From assembly GCA_022819855.1 (NCBI GenBank), contig JAJEGN010000014.1, positions 2,501 through 66,500 of the forward strand: 64,000 nt of DNA, written 5' to 3'. A model generated the notes under the pieces. That model searched no databases. It was given only the letters and a program-made list of their open reading frames with translations, and was not told the DNA's origin. This DNA is from Gammaproteobacteria bacterium. GTDB taxonomy: Bacteria > Pseudomonadota > Gammaproteobacteria > Steroidobacterales > Rariloculaceae. How positions within the stretch are numbered: position 1 is the first letter of the stretch; the number at the start of each line of letters is the position of its first letter. Position numbers and translations under genes: made by a program. Shown here one piece after another: positions 8,930-17,977 of the stretch.

Positions 8930-10018
8930 TCAGGACCGGCTTTCGAGATAGCGGCGGCCGGCTTCCATCAACTCGGCGAAGCCGGCCGAATCGCCGTCCG
9001 CAACGAGTCGCCGGACGCGTTCGGTCGCCTCGCCGAGCGCCTCGAGCGCGGCGCTGCCGTAATCGTTGAGCGCCTGGATCTCGAAGTACAGGTGGGGGTT
9101 ATCGCTCGCGACGAGGCTGGCGACCTCCAGTTGCGCATCGAACGTCGTGCTCGACAGCGTTCTGAGCCGCGGAACGAGCTCGCCGCTCTCCGCAAGCGCC
9201 GTGAAGAACGCCAGGTTCAGCGCATGCGACAGGCCGAGCACGTAGGCGATGAGCCGGTCGTGTTCGTCGAGCGTCATGTCGATGAGTTCGGCCATCGTCG
9301 ACGCGAAGAGCATGCGCGCTTCGGCGGTGGCGTCGGCGACGCCTACATCCACGAATACGACATGGCGTCCCGAGAGCAGGCGCGTTTCCGGGCCGAACAT
9401 CGGATGGATCGACGTGACCCGGCAGCCGGCGTCGACGAGCCGCGACAGGCTTTCCCTGAGCGGCGTCTTCAACGAGCCGATGTCGACGATGAGCCCCGGC
9501 GGGCGGCGTTCGGCGAGTACGCCGAGCACTTCTGCCGCCGTCCTGATCGGTGTCGCGACGACGATGAGATCGTGGTCGAGTTCGATGCCCTGCCAGTCGC
9601 CGACGTTGCGCGCGCCAGAGCTGGCCTCAGCGGGATCGGCGACTTCCACGGCGTAGCCCTGCGAACCCAGGAACCCGACAAACCATCGGCCCATCTTGCC
9701 GGCGCCGCCGATGATCAGCGCACGCTTGCCGACGCCGCCGGTCTGGGCCGCGACCCGGGTCCGTTCCTGCTGCGCCAGCGACGAGCGGATGAGCTGCCGC
9801 ATGACATTCTCGGCGAGCTCCGGTTCCAGTCCCAACTCGACTGCCTGGTCATGTGCACCTTTCAACACTTCGCGCTCGCGCTCATAATCGCGCGTCGGTA
9901 CGGCGTTCTCGATCTTGTGCGCACCGATCTCGGTGACGATGCGCTGACGGTCCGCAACGAGCGCGATCAGTTCGCGGTCTATGCGGGTCAGTCGCTGGCG
10001 TAGCTGGTCGAGTGTCAT
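8930..10018 (-). CDS. tyrA: Chorismate mutase / prephenate dehydrogenase (T-protein)
   Basis: Bifunctional tyrosine-pathway enzyme. The first 85 or so residues form an AroQ-type chorismate mutase helix bundle ([19 protein letters not shown]); the rest is a prephenate dehydrogenase with the nucleotide-binding [10 protein letters not shown] near residue 100, [10 protein letters not shown] and SIHPMFGP. The 362-residue length fits the enterobacterial TyrA fusion. The ATG at 10016-10018 is chosen because it follows a strong GGAGG site; the longer open frame upstream has no family similarity. It is divergent from fghA across 115 bp that must hold both promoters. Confidence 0.93.
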   Translation of the reverse strand: MTLDQLRQRLTRIDRELIALVADRQRIVTEIGAHKIENAVPTRDYEREREVLKGAHDQAVELGLEPELAENVMRQLIRSSLAQQERTRVAAQTGGVGKRALIIGGAGKMGRWFVGFLGSQGYAVEVADPAEASSGARNVGDWQGIELDHDLIVVATPIRTAAEVLGVLAERRPPGLIVDIGSLKTPLRESLSRLVDAGCRVTSIHPMFGPETRLLSGRHVVFVDVGVADATAEARMLFASTMAELIDMTLDEHDRLIAYVLGLSHALNLAFFTALAESGELVPRLRTLSSTTFDAQLEVASLVASDNPHLYFEIQALNDYGSAALEALGEATERVRRLVADGDSAGFAELMEAGRRYLESRS

Positions 10019-10133
10019 GGTCGCCTCCGTGGAAGCGGTTTGTACTCGCCTGGCCACGACAGTGCAAGACGAACCCGGGCGGAGACGGGCGCCGTGTGGC
10101 GGCGACGGGATGAGACGGCACTGCGAAGGAGTC

Positions 10134-10976
10134 ATGAACATGCAACTGGAATTGATCGATGAAGCACGCTGCTTCGAAGGGCGTCAGCAGACCTGGCGGC
10201 ACCGTTCGGAAGTCTGCGACTGCGACATGCAGTTCGCGGCGTTTCTGCCGCCGGCGGCGGAGTCCGGGCCGGTTCCGGCCCTGTACTGGCTCTCGGGGCT
10301 GACCTGCACCGAGGAGAACTTCAGCGTCAAGTCAGGTGCGCAGCGCCATGCCTCGGCTCTTGGAATTGCGCTTGTCATACCGGATACGAGCCCGCGCGGC
10401 GTGGGCATTGCCGGTGAAGACGAATTCATGAACGTCGGGACCGGCGCGGGCTTTTACGTCAACGCCACACAAGCGCCCTGGTCCGCGCATTACCGGATGT
10501 ACGACTACGTCGCGCACGAACTGGTCGCCGCGGTCAACGGAAGTCTCCCCGTCGATCCGGCTCGCAAGTCCATCAGCGGGCACTCGATGGGCGGTCACGG
10601 CGCGTTGACGGTGGGTCTTCGCAACGCCGGCGAGTATCGGTCGATCTCGGCCTTTTCGCCGATTTCCTCGGCCAGCCGGTCGGACTGGGGCCGGCAGGCG
10701 CTCGCCGCCTACCTCGGTCCGGACGAGTCTGCCTGGCTCGATTACGATGCCTGCGCGGTCATCCGGTCTCAGCCGAGCCACCACGAGCTGCTCGTGGACC
10801 AGGGCGGCGCAGATCCGTTTCTCGCCGAACTGCGCCCGGAGGCTCTGCAACAGGCTTGCGCGAGCGCCGGGCAGAAACTGAACTACCGCGAGCGCCCTGG
10901 CTACGATCACGGTTACTTCTTCGTTGGAACGTTCATCGAAGAGCATCTGCGCTTCCACGCCGAGGCGCTGACCTAG
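10134..10976 (+). CDS. fghA: S-formylglutathione hydrolase
   Basis: Hydrolyses S-formylglutathione to formate and glutathione, the second step of glutathione-dependent formaldehyde removal. The 280-residue alpha/beta hydrolase of the esterase D family has the [12 protein letters not shown] block and nucleophile S151 in [17 protein letters not shown] near residue 260 supplies the catalytic histidine. The ATG at 10134 follows GAAGGAG. The usual partner, class III alcohol dehydrogenase, is not adjacent; a glutathione-dependent formaldehyde-activating-like protein lies far away at 51.4 kb. pdxH follows by 11 bp on the same strand. Confidence 0.93.
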   Translation: MNMQLELIDEARCFEGRQQTWRHRSEVCDCDMQFAAFLPPAAESGPVPALYWLSGLTCTEENFSVKSGAQRHASALGIALVIPDTSPRGVGIAGEDEFMNVGTGAGFYVNATQAPWSAHYRMYDYVAHELVAAVNGSLPVDPARKSISGHSMGGHGALTVGLRNAGEYRSISAFSPISSASRSDWGRQALAAYLGPDESAWLDYDACAVIRSQPSHHELLVDQGGADPFLAELRPEALQQACASAGQKLNYRERPGYDHGYFFVGTFIEEHLRFHAEALT

Positions 10977-10987
10977 CAGCCTGCGCC

Positions 10988-11659
10988 ATGACTACGCTGC
11001 CGCAGCCGCTGCCCGCCGACCCGCTGCCGTTACTGGAGGAGTGGCTCGCAGCGGTGTCCGCCAGCGGCCGGCTGCGCAACCCGACCGCGATGGCGCTTGC
11101 GACGGCGGACGCGCAAGGCCGCCCGGCCGTTCGCATGGTGCTGCTCAAGCAGCTTTCGGTTGCGGCGGGGTTCGTGGTGTTCTACACCCACTACGGCTCG
11201 CGCAAGGGGCAGGAACTCGACGTCAACGCCCGCGCCGCCGCTGCGCTCTACTGGGAAGAACTGGATGTCCAGGTGCGGCTCGAAGGCCCGGTGGTCCGGT
11301 GCCCCGAGGACGAGAGCGACGCGTACTTCGCCACGCGCCCGAGAGGCAGCCAGATCAACGCGCTCGTCAGCGAACAGAGCGCGCCGCTCGAGGATTTCGA
11401 TGCCTTCCTGCGCAGGATGCGCGAAAAGGTGGACGAGCCTGGCGGCGCACCGGATCCGGCCGATCCTGTAGCAGGCGGAGCGGTGCTCGCCCGGCCGCCC
11501 TGGTGGGGCGGCTATCGCCTGTGGCTTGACGTCGTGGAACTCTGGCTCGCAGGAACCGACCGCTGTCACGAGCGCGTCCTCTACGAGCGCTTACTGTCGC
11601 GTGAGGACGCCTGGACGTTCAGCGGCGGGCCGTGGCAGAGTCAGCGCTTGCAGCCCTGA
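10988..11659 (+). CDS. pdxH: Pyridoxamine 5'-phosphate oxidase
   Basis: FMN enzyme that oxidises pyridoxine or pyridoxamine phosphate to PLP. The 223-residue protein carries RMVLLKQ and FYTHYGSRKGQEL (FMN contacts), RPRGSQINALVSEQS and the C-terminal QRLQP related to the conserved RLAP end. The ATG at 10988 is preferred because the upstream part of the frame only overlaps fghA. Several PLP enzymes occur in this window (yggS, the two gamma-family enzymes, the cysteine synthase homologue), but there is no sign of direct co-regulation. Confidence 0.93.
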   Translation: MTTLPQPLPADPLPLLEEWLAAVSASGRLRNPTAMALATADAQGRPAVRMVLLKQLSVAAGFVVFYTHYGSRKGQELDVNARAAAALYWEELDVQVRLEGPVVRCPEDESDAYFATRPRGSQINALVSEQSAPLEDFDAFLRRMREKVDEPGGAPDPADPVAGGAVLARPPWWGGYRLWLDVVELWLAGTDRCHERVLYERLLSREDAWTFSGGPWQSQRLQP

Positions 11660-11784
11660 GACGTCCGGGAGTACGTCCCATGGCGCAGCTCGCTGCTCAC
11701 AACGTCCCGTCGTCGTCGTTCATGGCGCCCGCGACGAGTCGCGTGTCCGAAATCCGGCGCAGCCGCGGACGACTCGTCGCGACG

Positions 11785-14424
11785 ATGCGGTTCACCGTCG
11801 TGGCGGCGCTCGCCTGTGCCTTGCCCCTCACGGCCGCCAGGGCGCAGATGCGCGTAACCGAGATTCGCGAGGGGACGAACATGGCCCTGGCGCTCTCGCC
11901 GGACGGCGAGACGCTCGTCGCGGATCTCCTCGGCGGGCTCTGGCGACTGCCGGTCAGCGGCGGCGGCGCCGCGCCGCTGATACCTCCTCGGGAAGGCGTG
12001 CACCATCCGCGCTTCGACCCGGCCGGCGGCACGATCGTCTTCCAGAAGCTCGTTGACGGGCAGTGGGACCTGTGGACATTCGATGTCGCCTCGGGCGTTC
12101 AGAGGCAGTTGACGAACACGCCCTACGACGAGCGCGAACCGGACTTCAGCGCGGACGGCGGTTCCATCGTGTTTGCGGCCGACCCGGACGGCCGTTTTGC
12201 CCTATGGTCGTTGACGCTCGCGACCGGCGAGCTCACGCGGCTCACGGATGAACCGGGAGACAGCTCGTTTCCCGCCGTTTCCGACCGCGGCGAGATCGCC
12301 TACGTCAACCGCCAGGGCGCGGAGTGGACGCTGCGGCTCCACCGCCGCGTCGGCGACGGCGCCGAGATCGTGCGCAGCGCCAATGCCCTGAGCGCGCCAA
12401 GCTGGCGGCCGGGCGGCAGCGTGCTCATCTACAACGAGCGCGACAGCCGCGGCGGAATCGCGCTGAAGCTTATGGTGATCGCGGAGGAGTCGGTCAGCAG
12501 GACGCTGGCTCGCGACGAGGACATCTTTGCGACCCGTGCGGCGTGGACCTCACCCGCCGACTACCTGTACACGGCCGACGGGCGGATCTGGCGCCGCGGG
12601 ATCGCACAACTGGAGCGCGAGCCGGTTCTGATGTTCGCCGCCGTCGCACTCGACGAGGCGCCCCTCACACCCGTCAGCAACGTCCTTGACCGGCGGGGTC
12701 CCCATCCGGCCGCAGGGCTTGCGGGCCTCGTGGCTGCCGCGGACGGCAGGCGCTGGGCGTTCACGGCGCTCGGCGATCTGTGGCTTGCCGAACGGCGCAA
12801 CGTCCGGCGGCTGACCGACGATCCATGGGTCGATATCGATCCGGACTTCACGCCGGATGGCGAGGCGCTCGTGTTCGCCAGCGACCGCGGCGGAACGATG
12901 GCGCTGTGGCGTCTGGATCTGTCTACGGGAACGCTATTGCCACTGACAGGCGAGCCGGGCAAGGCCTACATGCCGGCAGTCGATCCGACCGGCCGCTACG
13001 CGGCGTATCTCGAAACGGAAGGATTCGGCCCCTGGGCCGCGAGCGCGCTGAAGATCGTTGCGCTTGATGCGGCCGGCACGACGCGGACGATCGCAGAGGG
13101 GCTTCACAACGTCGCGGAACTCGACTGGACCCCATCCGGCGACGGTTGGCGGATCATGGCAAGCCTGCGTCCGGAAAGCCCGGCCGAAGCGCTGGAGGTC
13201 AGGTATTTCGATACGGGTATCCAGGGCGGAGCGCGGGCGGAGCGCGGGGAACGCGCGAACAACGATCCGCCGCGCCTCGCCAGCCGGGCGCTCCGGTGGT
13301 CGCCGAGCATCCCCGACGCTGCGTATGTCGTCCGGGCGGGCCGGGTATTCGACGGCATCCGCAACGAGTATCGCTACAGCATGGATGTGCACATCGAAGG
13401 CCAGCGGATCAGCGCCATGGTCACGCAGGGACTCCAAAGGGTCCCCGCCAGAGTCATCGATGCGCGCGACTTCACCATCATCCCGGGTCTCGTCGACGTT
13501 CACGTTCACCAGTCTTCGCTCGCCGGCGAGCGCCTCGGCCGCATCTGGCTCGCGCACGGCGTGACGACGGTCCGCGAGCTCACGGACGATGTCGAAGCCG
13601 CGCTCGAGCGCGCCGAATCGTGGGCCAGCGGGCGCCGGCCCGGTCCGCGCCTGGTCGTTTCGCCGGAACTCGATGCGGAGCGGCGCGAGTCGGCGCCCGA
13701 ACTTCCATCGCCTCTCGTCGTCAGGTCGTACGGCAGCCTCGCTGGCGGCATCGCGTACGGACTGCTCAGGCAGAGGCAGCAGCTCGGGATTGCCGCACCG
13801 TCCGCACGGCCGGGGATCGCCCTGCTCGAGACGATCCCGCATGCCCGCTACGCGCGCGCCGCGCATGAGATGACCCTGTCGCTGCTGAATCGCAGTTATC
13901 AGGACGCTCTCGCCACGGTGCTCGAGTCCCGTACGTTCGTCAGCACGACCCTGGCGGTGCTCTCCGGCGGACGGCTGGCGCTCGGCGGGGCATCCGGCCG
14001 CACGCTCGAGCGACTCTACAGCCCTGCGGAACTTCGCCGCTGGGCAAATTCCGGCAACGGCGGCTCCGGAGCGCGCGTTCGTGCGCTGCAGAACACGGTG
14101 GCCCGAATCGTGCGCAATGGCGGCCGCGTGCCGACCGGCAGCGAGGCGCCCGTCGTGCCCTATGGCCAGGGATTGCACACGGAACTTCAGATGCTTGCCG
14201 ACGCCGGCATCGCACCGGCTCAGGTACTGAGACTCGCCACGGCTGAAGGCGCTCTGGCGCTCGGCCTCGATCTGCAGCTCGGGACGCTGGAGGAGGGCAA
14301 GCTCGCCGACTTCGTCGTCATCGACGGCAACCCCCTCGTGCGGATTGCCGACAGCCAGTCGATCGTGGCGGTCGTCAGGGGCGGGGTGTGGTACACGCGA
14401 AGCGAGCTGCTTGAACCCCCGTGA
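11785..14424 (+). CDS. Exported beta-propeller / amidohydrolase fusion protein
   Basis: The 879-residue protein has a signal peptide (MRFTVVAALACALPLTAARA), then about 480 residues of TolB/PD40-type propeller repeats (SPDGETLVADLLGGLWRLP and similar), then an amidohydrolase domain from about 515. The metal-binding HxH is at 573-575 (VDVHVHQ) and the C-terminal GTLEEGKLADFVVIDGNPL is typical. Such fusions are usually annotated as secreted peptidase-like amidohydrolases of unknown substrate. Where most amidohydrolases have an Asp metal ligand (GTDAP), this one has GSEAP (E787), and the domain looks short, so activity is uncertain. The frame is open upstream to 11632; the start at 11785 is chosen for the signal peptide. 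Confidence 0.8.
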   Translation: MRFTVVAALACALPLTAARAQMRVTEIREGTNMALALSPDGETLVADLLGGLWRLPVSGGGAAPLIPPREGVHHPRFDPAGGTIVFQKLVDGQWDLWTFDVASGVQRQLTNTPYDEREPDFSADGGSIVFAADPDGRFALWSLTLATGELTRLTDEPGDSSFPAVSDRGEIAYVNRQGAEWTLRLHRRVGDGAEIVRSANALSAPSWRPGGSVLIYNERDSRGGIALKLMVIAEESVSRTLARDEDIFATRAAWTSPADYLYTADGRIWRRGIAQLEREPVLMFAAVALDEAPLTPVSNVLDRRGPHPAAGLAGLVAAADGRRWAFTALGDLWLAERRNVRRLTDDPWVDIDPDFTPDGEALVFASDRGGTMALWRLDLSTGTLLPLTGEPGKAYMPAVDPTGRYAAYLETEGFGPWAASALKIVALDAAGTTRTIAEGLHNVAELDWTPSGDGWRIMASLRPESPAEALEVRYFDTGIQGGARAERGERANNDPPRLASRALRWSPSIPDAAYVVRAGRVFDGIRNEYRYSMDVHIEGQRISAMVTQGLQRVPARVIDARDFTIIPGLVDVHVHQSSLAGERLGRIWLAHGVTTVRELTDDVEAALERAESWASGRRPGPRLVVSPELDAERRESAPELPSPLVVRSYGSLAGGIAYGLLRQRQQLGIAAPSARPGIALLETIPHARYARAAHEMTLSLLNRSYQDALATVLESRTFVSTTLAVLSGGRLALGGASGRTLERLYSPAELRRWANSGNGGSGARVRALQNTVARIVRNGGRVPTGSEAPVVPYGQGLHTELQMLADAGIAPAQVLRLATAEGALALGLDLQLGTLEEGKLADFVVIDGNPLVRIADSQSIVAVVRGGVWYTRSELLEPP

Positions 14425-14659
14425 TGGGCTGTCCCACGCGGGACTTTCACCGAGGGCTGCCAGGCTCGCTCGGCGGTGTCGCCGACAGCGCGCGGAACTT
14501 GCGCAGCCTTGAAAATCAATAAGATATCTTGGGTTCGCAACAGGTTATCTAACAAATATCGCATAAGCGCCAACGCGGCGAACCCGGTCCGAAATCGACC
14601 CGGGATTCGGCAACGATCTCGGGGAGATTGGCTCAAGTTGCTGATAATTAAGGGATAAT
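14425..14659. other. Non-coding stretch after the amidohydrolase gene
   Basis: No convincing gene. A short hairpin directly after the stop (GTCCC at 14431-14435 with GGGAC at 14440-14444, then TTT) could be a weak terminator for the amidohydrolase transcript. The base composition becomes clearly more AT-rich from about 14510, with several -10-like hexamers including GATAAT at 14642-14647 and again near 14654. The minus-strand frame at 14220-14936 has no recognisable protein features. Confidence 0.5.
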
Positions 14660-14953
14660 CACTTTTTCTTCGGGTCCTGCCCCAGTTTCTGTGGTTGCGA
14701 AACACGGGCAGCCCTGCGCCTGCCGGCTGAAAACTATGCGCATTCGTGCGCGGTTCTGGTAGATTGGTTAACGAGCAGAAGAACAAGAGAGAACAAGAAG
14801 CAGAAAAGAAACCGGCTGCACCAACAAAAAGACAGTCGCTCGTTGCGTGAAAACGCAACGAGTAGCAGCCAGGCCGCATACTTGAAACCGTAAACTCCAA
14901 TAAAAACAAGTGAAGTGCCTGACCCGGTGTTCCCACCGCCGGGTTTCTTTTTT
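14660..14953 (+). ncRNA. Candidate structured non-coding RNA
   Basis: About 290 nt of AT-richer sequence with several well-formed helices in one orientation. Helix 1: CTGCCC (14677-14682) with GGGCAG (14706-14711), continued inside by GTTTC (14685-14689) with GAAAC (14699-14703). Helix 2: GCGCA-TTCG-TGCGC, a UUCG tetraloop, at about 14728-14741. Helix 3: ten perfect pairs, 14839-14848 with 14853-14862, capped by a GAAA tetraloop and enclosed by GGCTGC/GCAGCC. An A-rich unpaired stretch (about 14773-14835) lies between helices 2 and 3, and a rho-independent terminator closes it at 14922-14953. A GATAAT box sits just upstream. It matches no RNA I know: not tmRNA, RNase P, SRP or 6S RNA. The boundaries are estimates. 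Confidence 0.55.
14922..14953 (+). terminator. Rho-independent terminator of the candidate RNA
   Basis: ACCCGG (14922-14927) pairs with CCGGGT (14939-14944), with further pairing possible in the loop, followed directly by TTTCTTTTTT. The T-run is on the plus strand, so it ends the candidate RNA, just before the 3' end of the opposing ampD. Confidence 0.75.
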
Positions 14954-14973
14954 GCCGAACCAGAAGCGCGCCG

Positions 14974-15534
14974 TCAGCCGGCGCGATCGCTCAACAGCTT
15001 TTCCAGGCGATCCCAGTCGAACGAGGGTCCCGGGTCGGTCTTGCGGTCCGGCGCGATGTCGCAGTGCCCGACGATGTCAGCTTCATACAGGCTCGGCCAC
15101 GTTTGTCTGAGCGCGCCGACGAGCGCGGCAAGTGCGCGATACTGGGCGGGCGCGTAAGGGACGTCATCGGCGCCTTCGAGCTCGATACCGACGGAGAAAT
15201 CGTTGCACCACTCGCGCCCGCGATGCGACGACTCGCCCGCATGCCAGGCTCGATTCACAAACGCGACGTACTGGGTCAGCGCGCCGTCGCGCGAAATGAG
15301 CACGTGTGCGGACACTCGAAGCTCGCACACCGTTGCGAAATAGGGATGCCGCTCGGCGGGCAATTCGTTCGTGAACAGCCGGTCGATCCAGGGACCGCCG
15401 AACTCGCCCGGCGGCAGGCTGATGCCGTGCACGACGATCAGATCGAGTCCCGAGCCCCTCGGGCGGGCGTCGCAATTCGGCGAGGGGACGCGCCTGACGC
15501 CCTCGATCCAGCCGCTTTCAGGGTCGATGATCAA
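14974..15534 (-). CDS. ampD: 1,6-anhydro-N-acetylmuramyl-L-alanine amidase AmpD
   Basis: Cytoplasmic zinc amidase that strips the peptide from anhydro-muropeptides during wall recycling. The 186-residue protein has the amidase_2 fold with zinc ligands H36 (VVHGIS), H157 and D167 and catalytic K165 (GHCDIAPDRKTDPGPSF), at nearly the standard AmpD positions. The HVLISRDGALTQYV and AWHAG blocks agree. Its product feeds AnmK, encoded at 1.9 kb. It is convergent with the candidate RNA and divergent from the rsmE remnant; no ampE or ampG is adjacent. Confidence 0.93.
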   Translation of the reverse strand: MIIDPESGWIEGVRRVPSPNCDARPRGSGLDLIVVHGISLPPGEFGGPWIDRLFTNELPAERHPYFATVCELRVSAHVLISRDGALTQYVAFVNRAWHAGESSHRGREWCNDFSVGIELEGADDVPYAPAQYRALAALVGALRQTWPSLYEADIVGHCDIAPDRKTDPGPSFDWDRLEKLLSDRAG

Positions 15535-15640
15535 GGGCGCGGCCCGAGCCCGCGCACAGCGGCAAGATACGGCGCGATCATCCCGGCCCTTGGCGAGATT
15601 CGCGGGCTAGCTGATAAACTGCGCACCGTCCACCAGGGAG

Positions 15641-15673
15641 TGGGCGAAAGACCGCCGCGCCGAAGACGGCTGA
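15641..15673 (+). repeat. Possible third, divergent copy of the 44-bp intergenic element
   Basis: GGGCGAAA (15641-15648) and CCGAAGACGGC (about 15659-15669) followed by TGAT match the core of the 44-bp element at 22971 and 45467, with about 3 bp inserted between the halves. Like those copies it sits in a divergent intergenic region, between ampD and rsmE. Similarity is much weaker than between the other two, so chance is possible. Confidence 0.35.
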
Positions 15674-15726
15674 TGGTTGGCGAGGCGATCCCGCCCCGAT
15701 GCCCGCAAGCGGCGCCTTCAATACTC

Positions 15727-15951
15727 ATGCGCAACTTGACTCACAACGTCTCACGCTTGTTTGTCGATGGTGACCTTAGCAGAAACGTCGTCGATATCGG
15801 CAACCGTGAGGCACATTATCTCGGCCGCGTCCTGCGCCTGAAGCAGCGTGACCGTGTTGTCGTTTTCAACGGCCGCGGCGACGAGCGCGCCGCGCGGCCC
15901 GTCGCGCATTGGAACACGGTTGCGCAGAGCGTCCGGGGAGACTTCACTTGA
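15727..15951 (+). pseudogene. rsmE: Internally deleted remnant of rsmE (16S rRNA m3U1498 methyltransferase)
   Basis: Full RsmE is about 240 residues; this frame has 74. Residues 1-56 align with the RsmE N-terminal PUA-like domain (SRLFVDGDL, REAHYLGRVLRLKQRDRVVVFNGRG). The remaining 18 residues do not continue that domain: RPVAHWNTVA resembles the R-x-x-HW-x-x-VA segment from the middle of the SPOUT domain, and the final GDF resembles the C-terminus. The SAM-binding SPOUT knot is lost, so it cannot be active. Base use is less GC-rich than in the neighbours. It directly precedes gshB, the usual place of rsmE in gammaproteobacteria, and its TGA overlaps the gshB start. A collapsed assembly is an alternative explanation. 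Confidence 0.7.
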
Positions 15952-16922
15952 ACGGTTCGCGCTACCGGCTTGGCGTCGTCATGGATCCGATCGAATCGAT
16001 CCAGCCGAAGAAGGACTCGACGTTCGCCATGCTGCTTGCCGCACAACGGCTCGACTGGGAGATCGTCTACTTCCTCCAGCAGGATCTCGCCATCCGTGAC
16101 GGCGTGGCTCAGGGGGCAGGGCGGCATCTCACCGTTGCCGACCACCCCGAGCGCTGGTTCGAACTCGGCGGGCAGTGGAGCGGGGAACTCGGCGCGCTCG
16201 ACGTCATACTCATGCGCAAGGACCCGCCGTTCGACATGGAGTATATCTATACGACCTACATTCTCGGGCTCGCCGAGCAGCGCGGCGCACTGGTCGTGAA
16301 CACGCCTTCGAGCCTGCGCGAGATCAACGAGAAGGCCTGTACGTCGTGGTTCCCGCAGTGTGCGCCGCCGAGCCTGATCGCGCGTTCCGAAGCGGAACTG
16401 CGCGCGTTTCTGGACGAACAGGGGAAGGTCGTGTTCAAGCCGCTCGACGGCATGGGCGGGCGCTCGATCTTCGTCGTCGACGGCAACGACATCAATGCGA
16501 GCGTTATCATCGAGACGCTGACCGGGTACGGCACCCGGTTCGTCCTCGCCCAGCGGCACGTGCCGGAGATCGTGCAGGGCGACAAGCGCATCCTGCTCAT
16601 CGACGGGGTCCCGATCGACTATGCGCTCGCCCGCATTCCCGCTCCGGGCGAGAGCCGCGGCAACCTCGTCATGGGCGCGACCGGGGAAGGGCGGGCGCTG
16701 ACCGAGCGCGACCGCTGGATCTGCAACGAGATCGGGCCGACGCTCGTCCAGCACGGGGTCACCTTCGCCGGCATCGACGTGATCGGCGACTACCTGACCG
16801 AGATCAACGTCACGAGCCCGACGGGCATCCGCGAGCTCGACCGCGAGTACGGCATCGATATCGCGCGCCAGCTCATGCTGGCGATCCGGAACAAGCTCGT
16901 AAACCGGGAGCCTGCGGCGTAG
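15948..16922 (+). CDS. gshB: Glutathione synthetase
   Basis: ATP-grasp ligase joining gamma-glutamylcysteine and glycine. At 324 residues it is close to E. coli GshB (315) and includes GVVMDPIESIQPKKDSTFAM, MRKDPPFDMEYIYTTYIL, VFKPLDGMGGRSIFVV and the C-terminal EINVTSPTGIRELD that holds substrate and magnesium. The start is TTG at 15948: GGGGAG lies 7 bp upstream and the TTG overlaps the stop of the rsmE remnant as TTGA, suggesting ancient translational coupling. The frame is open to 15909 but without family similarity. Glutathione would supply FghA. Confidence 0.93.
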   Translation: MNGSRYRLGVVMDPIESIQPKKDSTFAMLLAAQRLDWEIVYFLQQDLAIRDGVAQGAGRHLTVADHPERWFELGGQWSGELGALDVILMRKDPPFDMEYIYTTYILGLAEQRGALVVNTPSSLREINEKACTSWFPQCAPPSLIARSEAELRAFLDEQGKVVFKPLDGMGGRSIFVVDGNDINASVIIETLTGYGTRFVLAQRHVPEIVQGDKRILLIDGVPIDYALARIPAPGESRGNLVMGATGEGRALTERDRWICNEIGPTLVQHGVTFAGIDVIGDYLTEINVTSPTGIRELDREYGIDIARQLMLAIRNKLVNREPAA

Positions 16923-16931
16923 GAATTGCGA

Positions 16932-17975
16932 ATGGCGCTACGCGTGCTTGTCGCCACGGCCACTGCGTTGCTTGCTGCCTGTGCGGCGGACGACGGCCCC
17001 ATCATCGAGCGGCAGCTGCTTGCGATGGGCACCTCGGTGGACATCACGCTGCACGCCGCGGACCCCCGCGCCGCACGAAACGCGCTCGCCGAGATCGAAG
17101 CGATGCTGCGTCAATACGAGCGCGATTACTACGCGTGGGGCGACGGCGAACTCGCGCGCCTGAATGCGGGTCTTCGCGACGCGCGCACGGTCGAAGTCAG
17201 CGCCGAACTCGCCGGGCTCCTCGAAGCCGCACGCCGTCTTGCGGCGCAAAGCGGCGGCGTCTTCGATCCGGGTATCGGCGCGCTCGTCGAGCTTTGGGGA
17301 TTTCACACCGATTCAGGCGCGCAAGCGCGAACACCGGATCCCGCGGACATCGCCGCCTGGCTCGCCGGCGGCGCGAGTATTGCGGACCTGTCGATCGCCG
17401 ATTCACGCATCGGCACGACGCGCTCGAGCGGCCTGCTGGTCGATCTCGGCGGCATTGCCAAGGGTGACGCCGTGGATCGGAGCATCGGCATCCTGACACG
17501 GTACGGCATCGACAACGCCATCGTGAACGCGGGCGGCGACCTTCGTGCGCTCGGTTCGCGCGGTGCGCGCGCCTGGCGAATCGGAGTCCAGTCGCCGCGC
17601 GACGCCGGCATTCTCGGCGTGGTCGAGCTCGACGACGGCGAAGCCGCGTTCACGTCCGGGGACTACGAGCGGTATTTCGACGACGAGGGCGAGCGCCGCC
17701 ACCACATCCTCGATCCGACGACCGCTTATCCGGCCGATCACACGCGGGCGATCACGGTCATCGCCGCGGACGGCGTTACCGCCGACGCGGCAGCGACGGC
17801 GCTTTTCGTCGCGGGTCCGGAACGGTGGCTCGATGTCGCCCGCAGCATGGGCGTGCGTCACGTCTTGCGCGTGGACGCTTCGGGCCGCATGCAGGCAACG
17901 CAGGCGATGCGCGACCGTCTCGAACTTGGCGATGGATCGGCCGCCGATATAATCGTCGTGAGTTCGGAGGGCTGA
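16932..17975 (+). CDS. apbE: FAD:protein FMN transferase, ApbE-like lipoprotein
   Basis: Attaches FMN covalently to periplasmic target flavoproteins. The 347-residue protein begins with a lipoprotein signal (cysteine C17 in LLAACAAD), has the ApbE opening LAMGTSVDITL, GLLVDLGGIAKGDAVDR, NAGGDLRALG and HHILDPTTAYPA, which together hold the FAD and magnesium sites. The ATG at 16932 follows AGGA overlapping the gshB stop. In Pseudomonas gshB is followed by tonB directly, so apbE is an insertion relative to that order. No Na+-NQR or Rnf target is in the window. Confidence 0.9.
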   Translation: MALRVLVATATALLAACAADDGPIIERQLLAMGTSVDITLHAADPRAARNALAEIEAMLRQYERDYYAWGDGELARLNAGLRDARTVEVSAELAGLLEAARRLAAQSGGVFDPGIGALVELWGFHTDSGAQARTPDPADIAAWLAGGASIADLSIADSRIGTTRSSGLLVDLGGIAKGDAVDRSIGILTRYGIDNAIVNAGGDLRALGSRGARAWRIGVQSPRDAGILGVVELDDGEAAFTSGDYERYFDDEGERRHHILDPTTAYPADHTRAITVIAADGVTADAAATALFVAGPERWLDVARSMGVRHVLRVDASGRMQATQAMRDRLELGDGSAADIIVVSSEG

Positions 17976-17977
17976 AG

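Noticed and set aside
14725..14760. tmRNA-like tag, since GCTGAAAACTATGCG reads AENYA
   Set aside because: There is no ALAA-stop continuation and no tRNA-like domain at either end of the transcript.
14220..14936. 238-codon minus-strand frame across the gap before ampD
   Set aside because: It lacks a ribosome site and any recognisable domain, overlaps the amidohydrolase gene and covers the RNA candidate.
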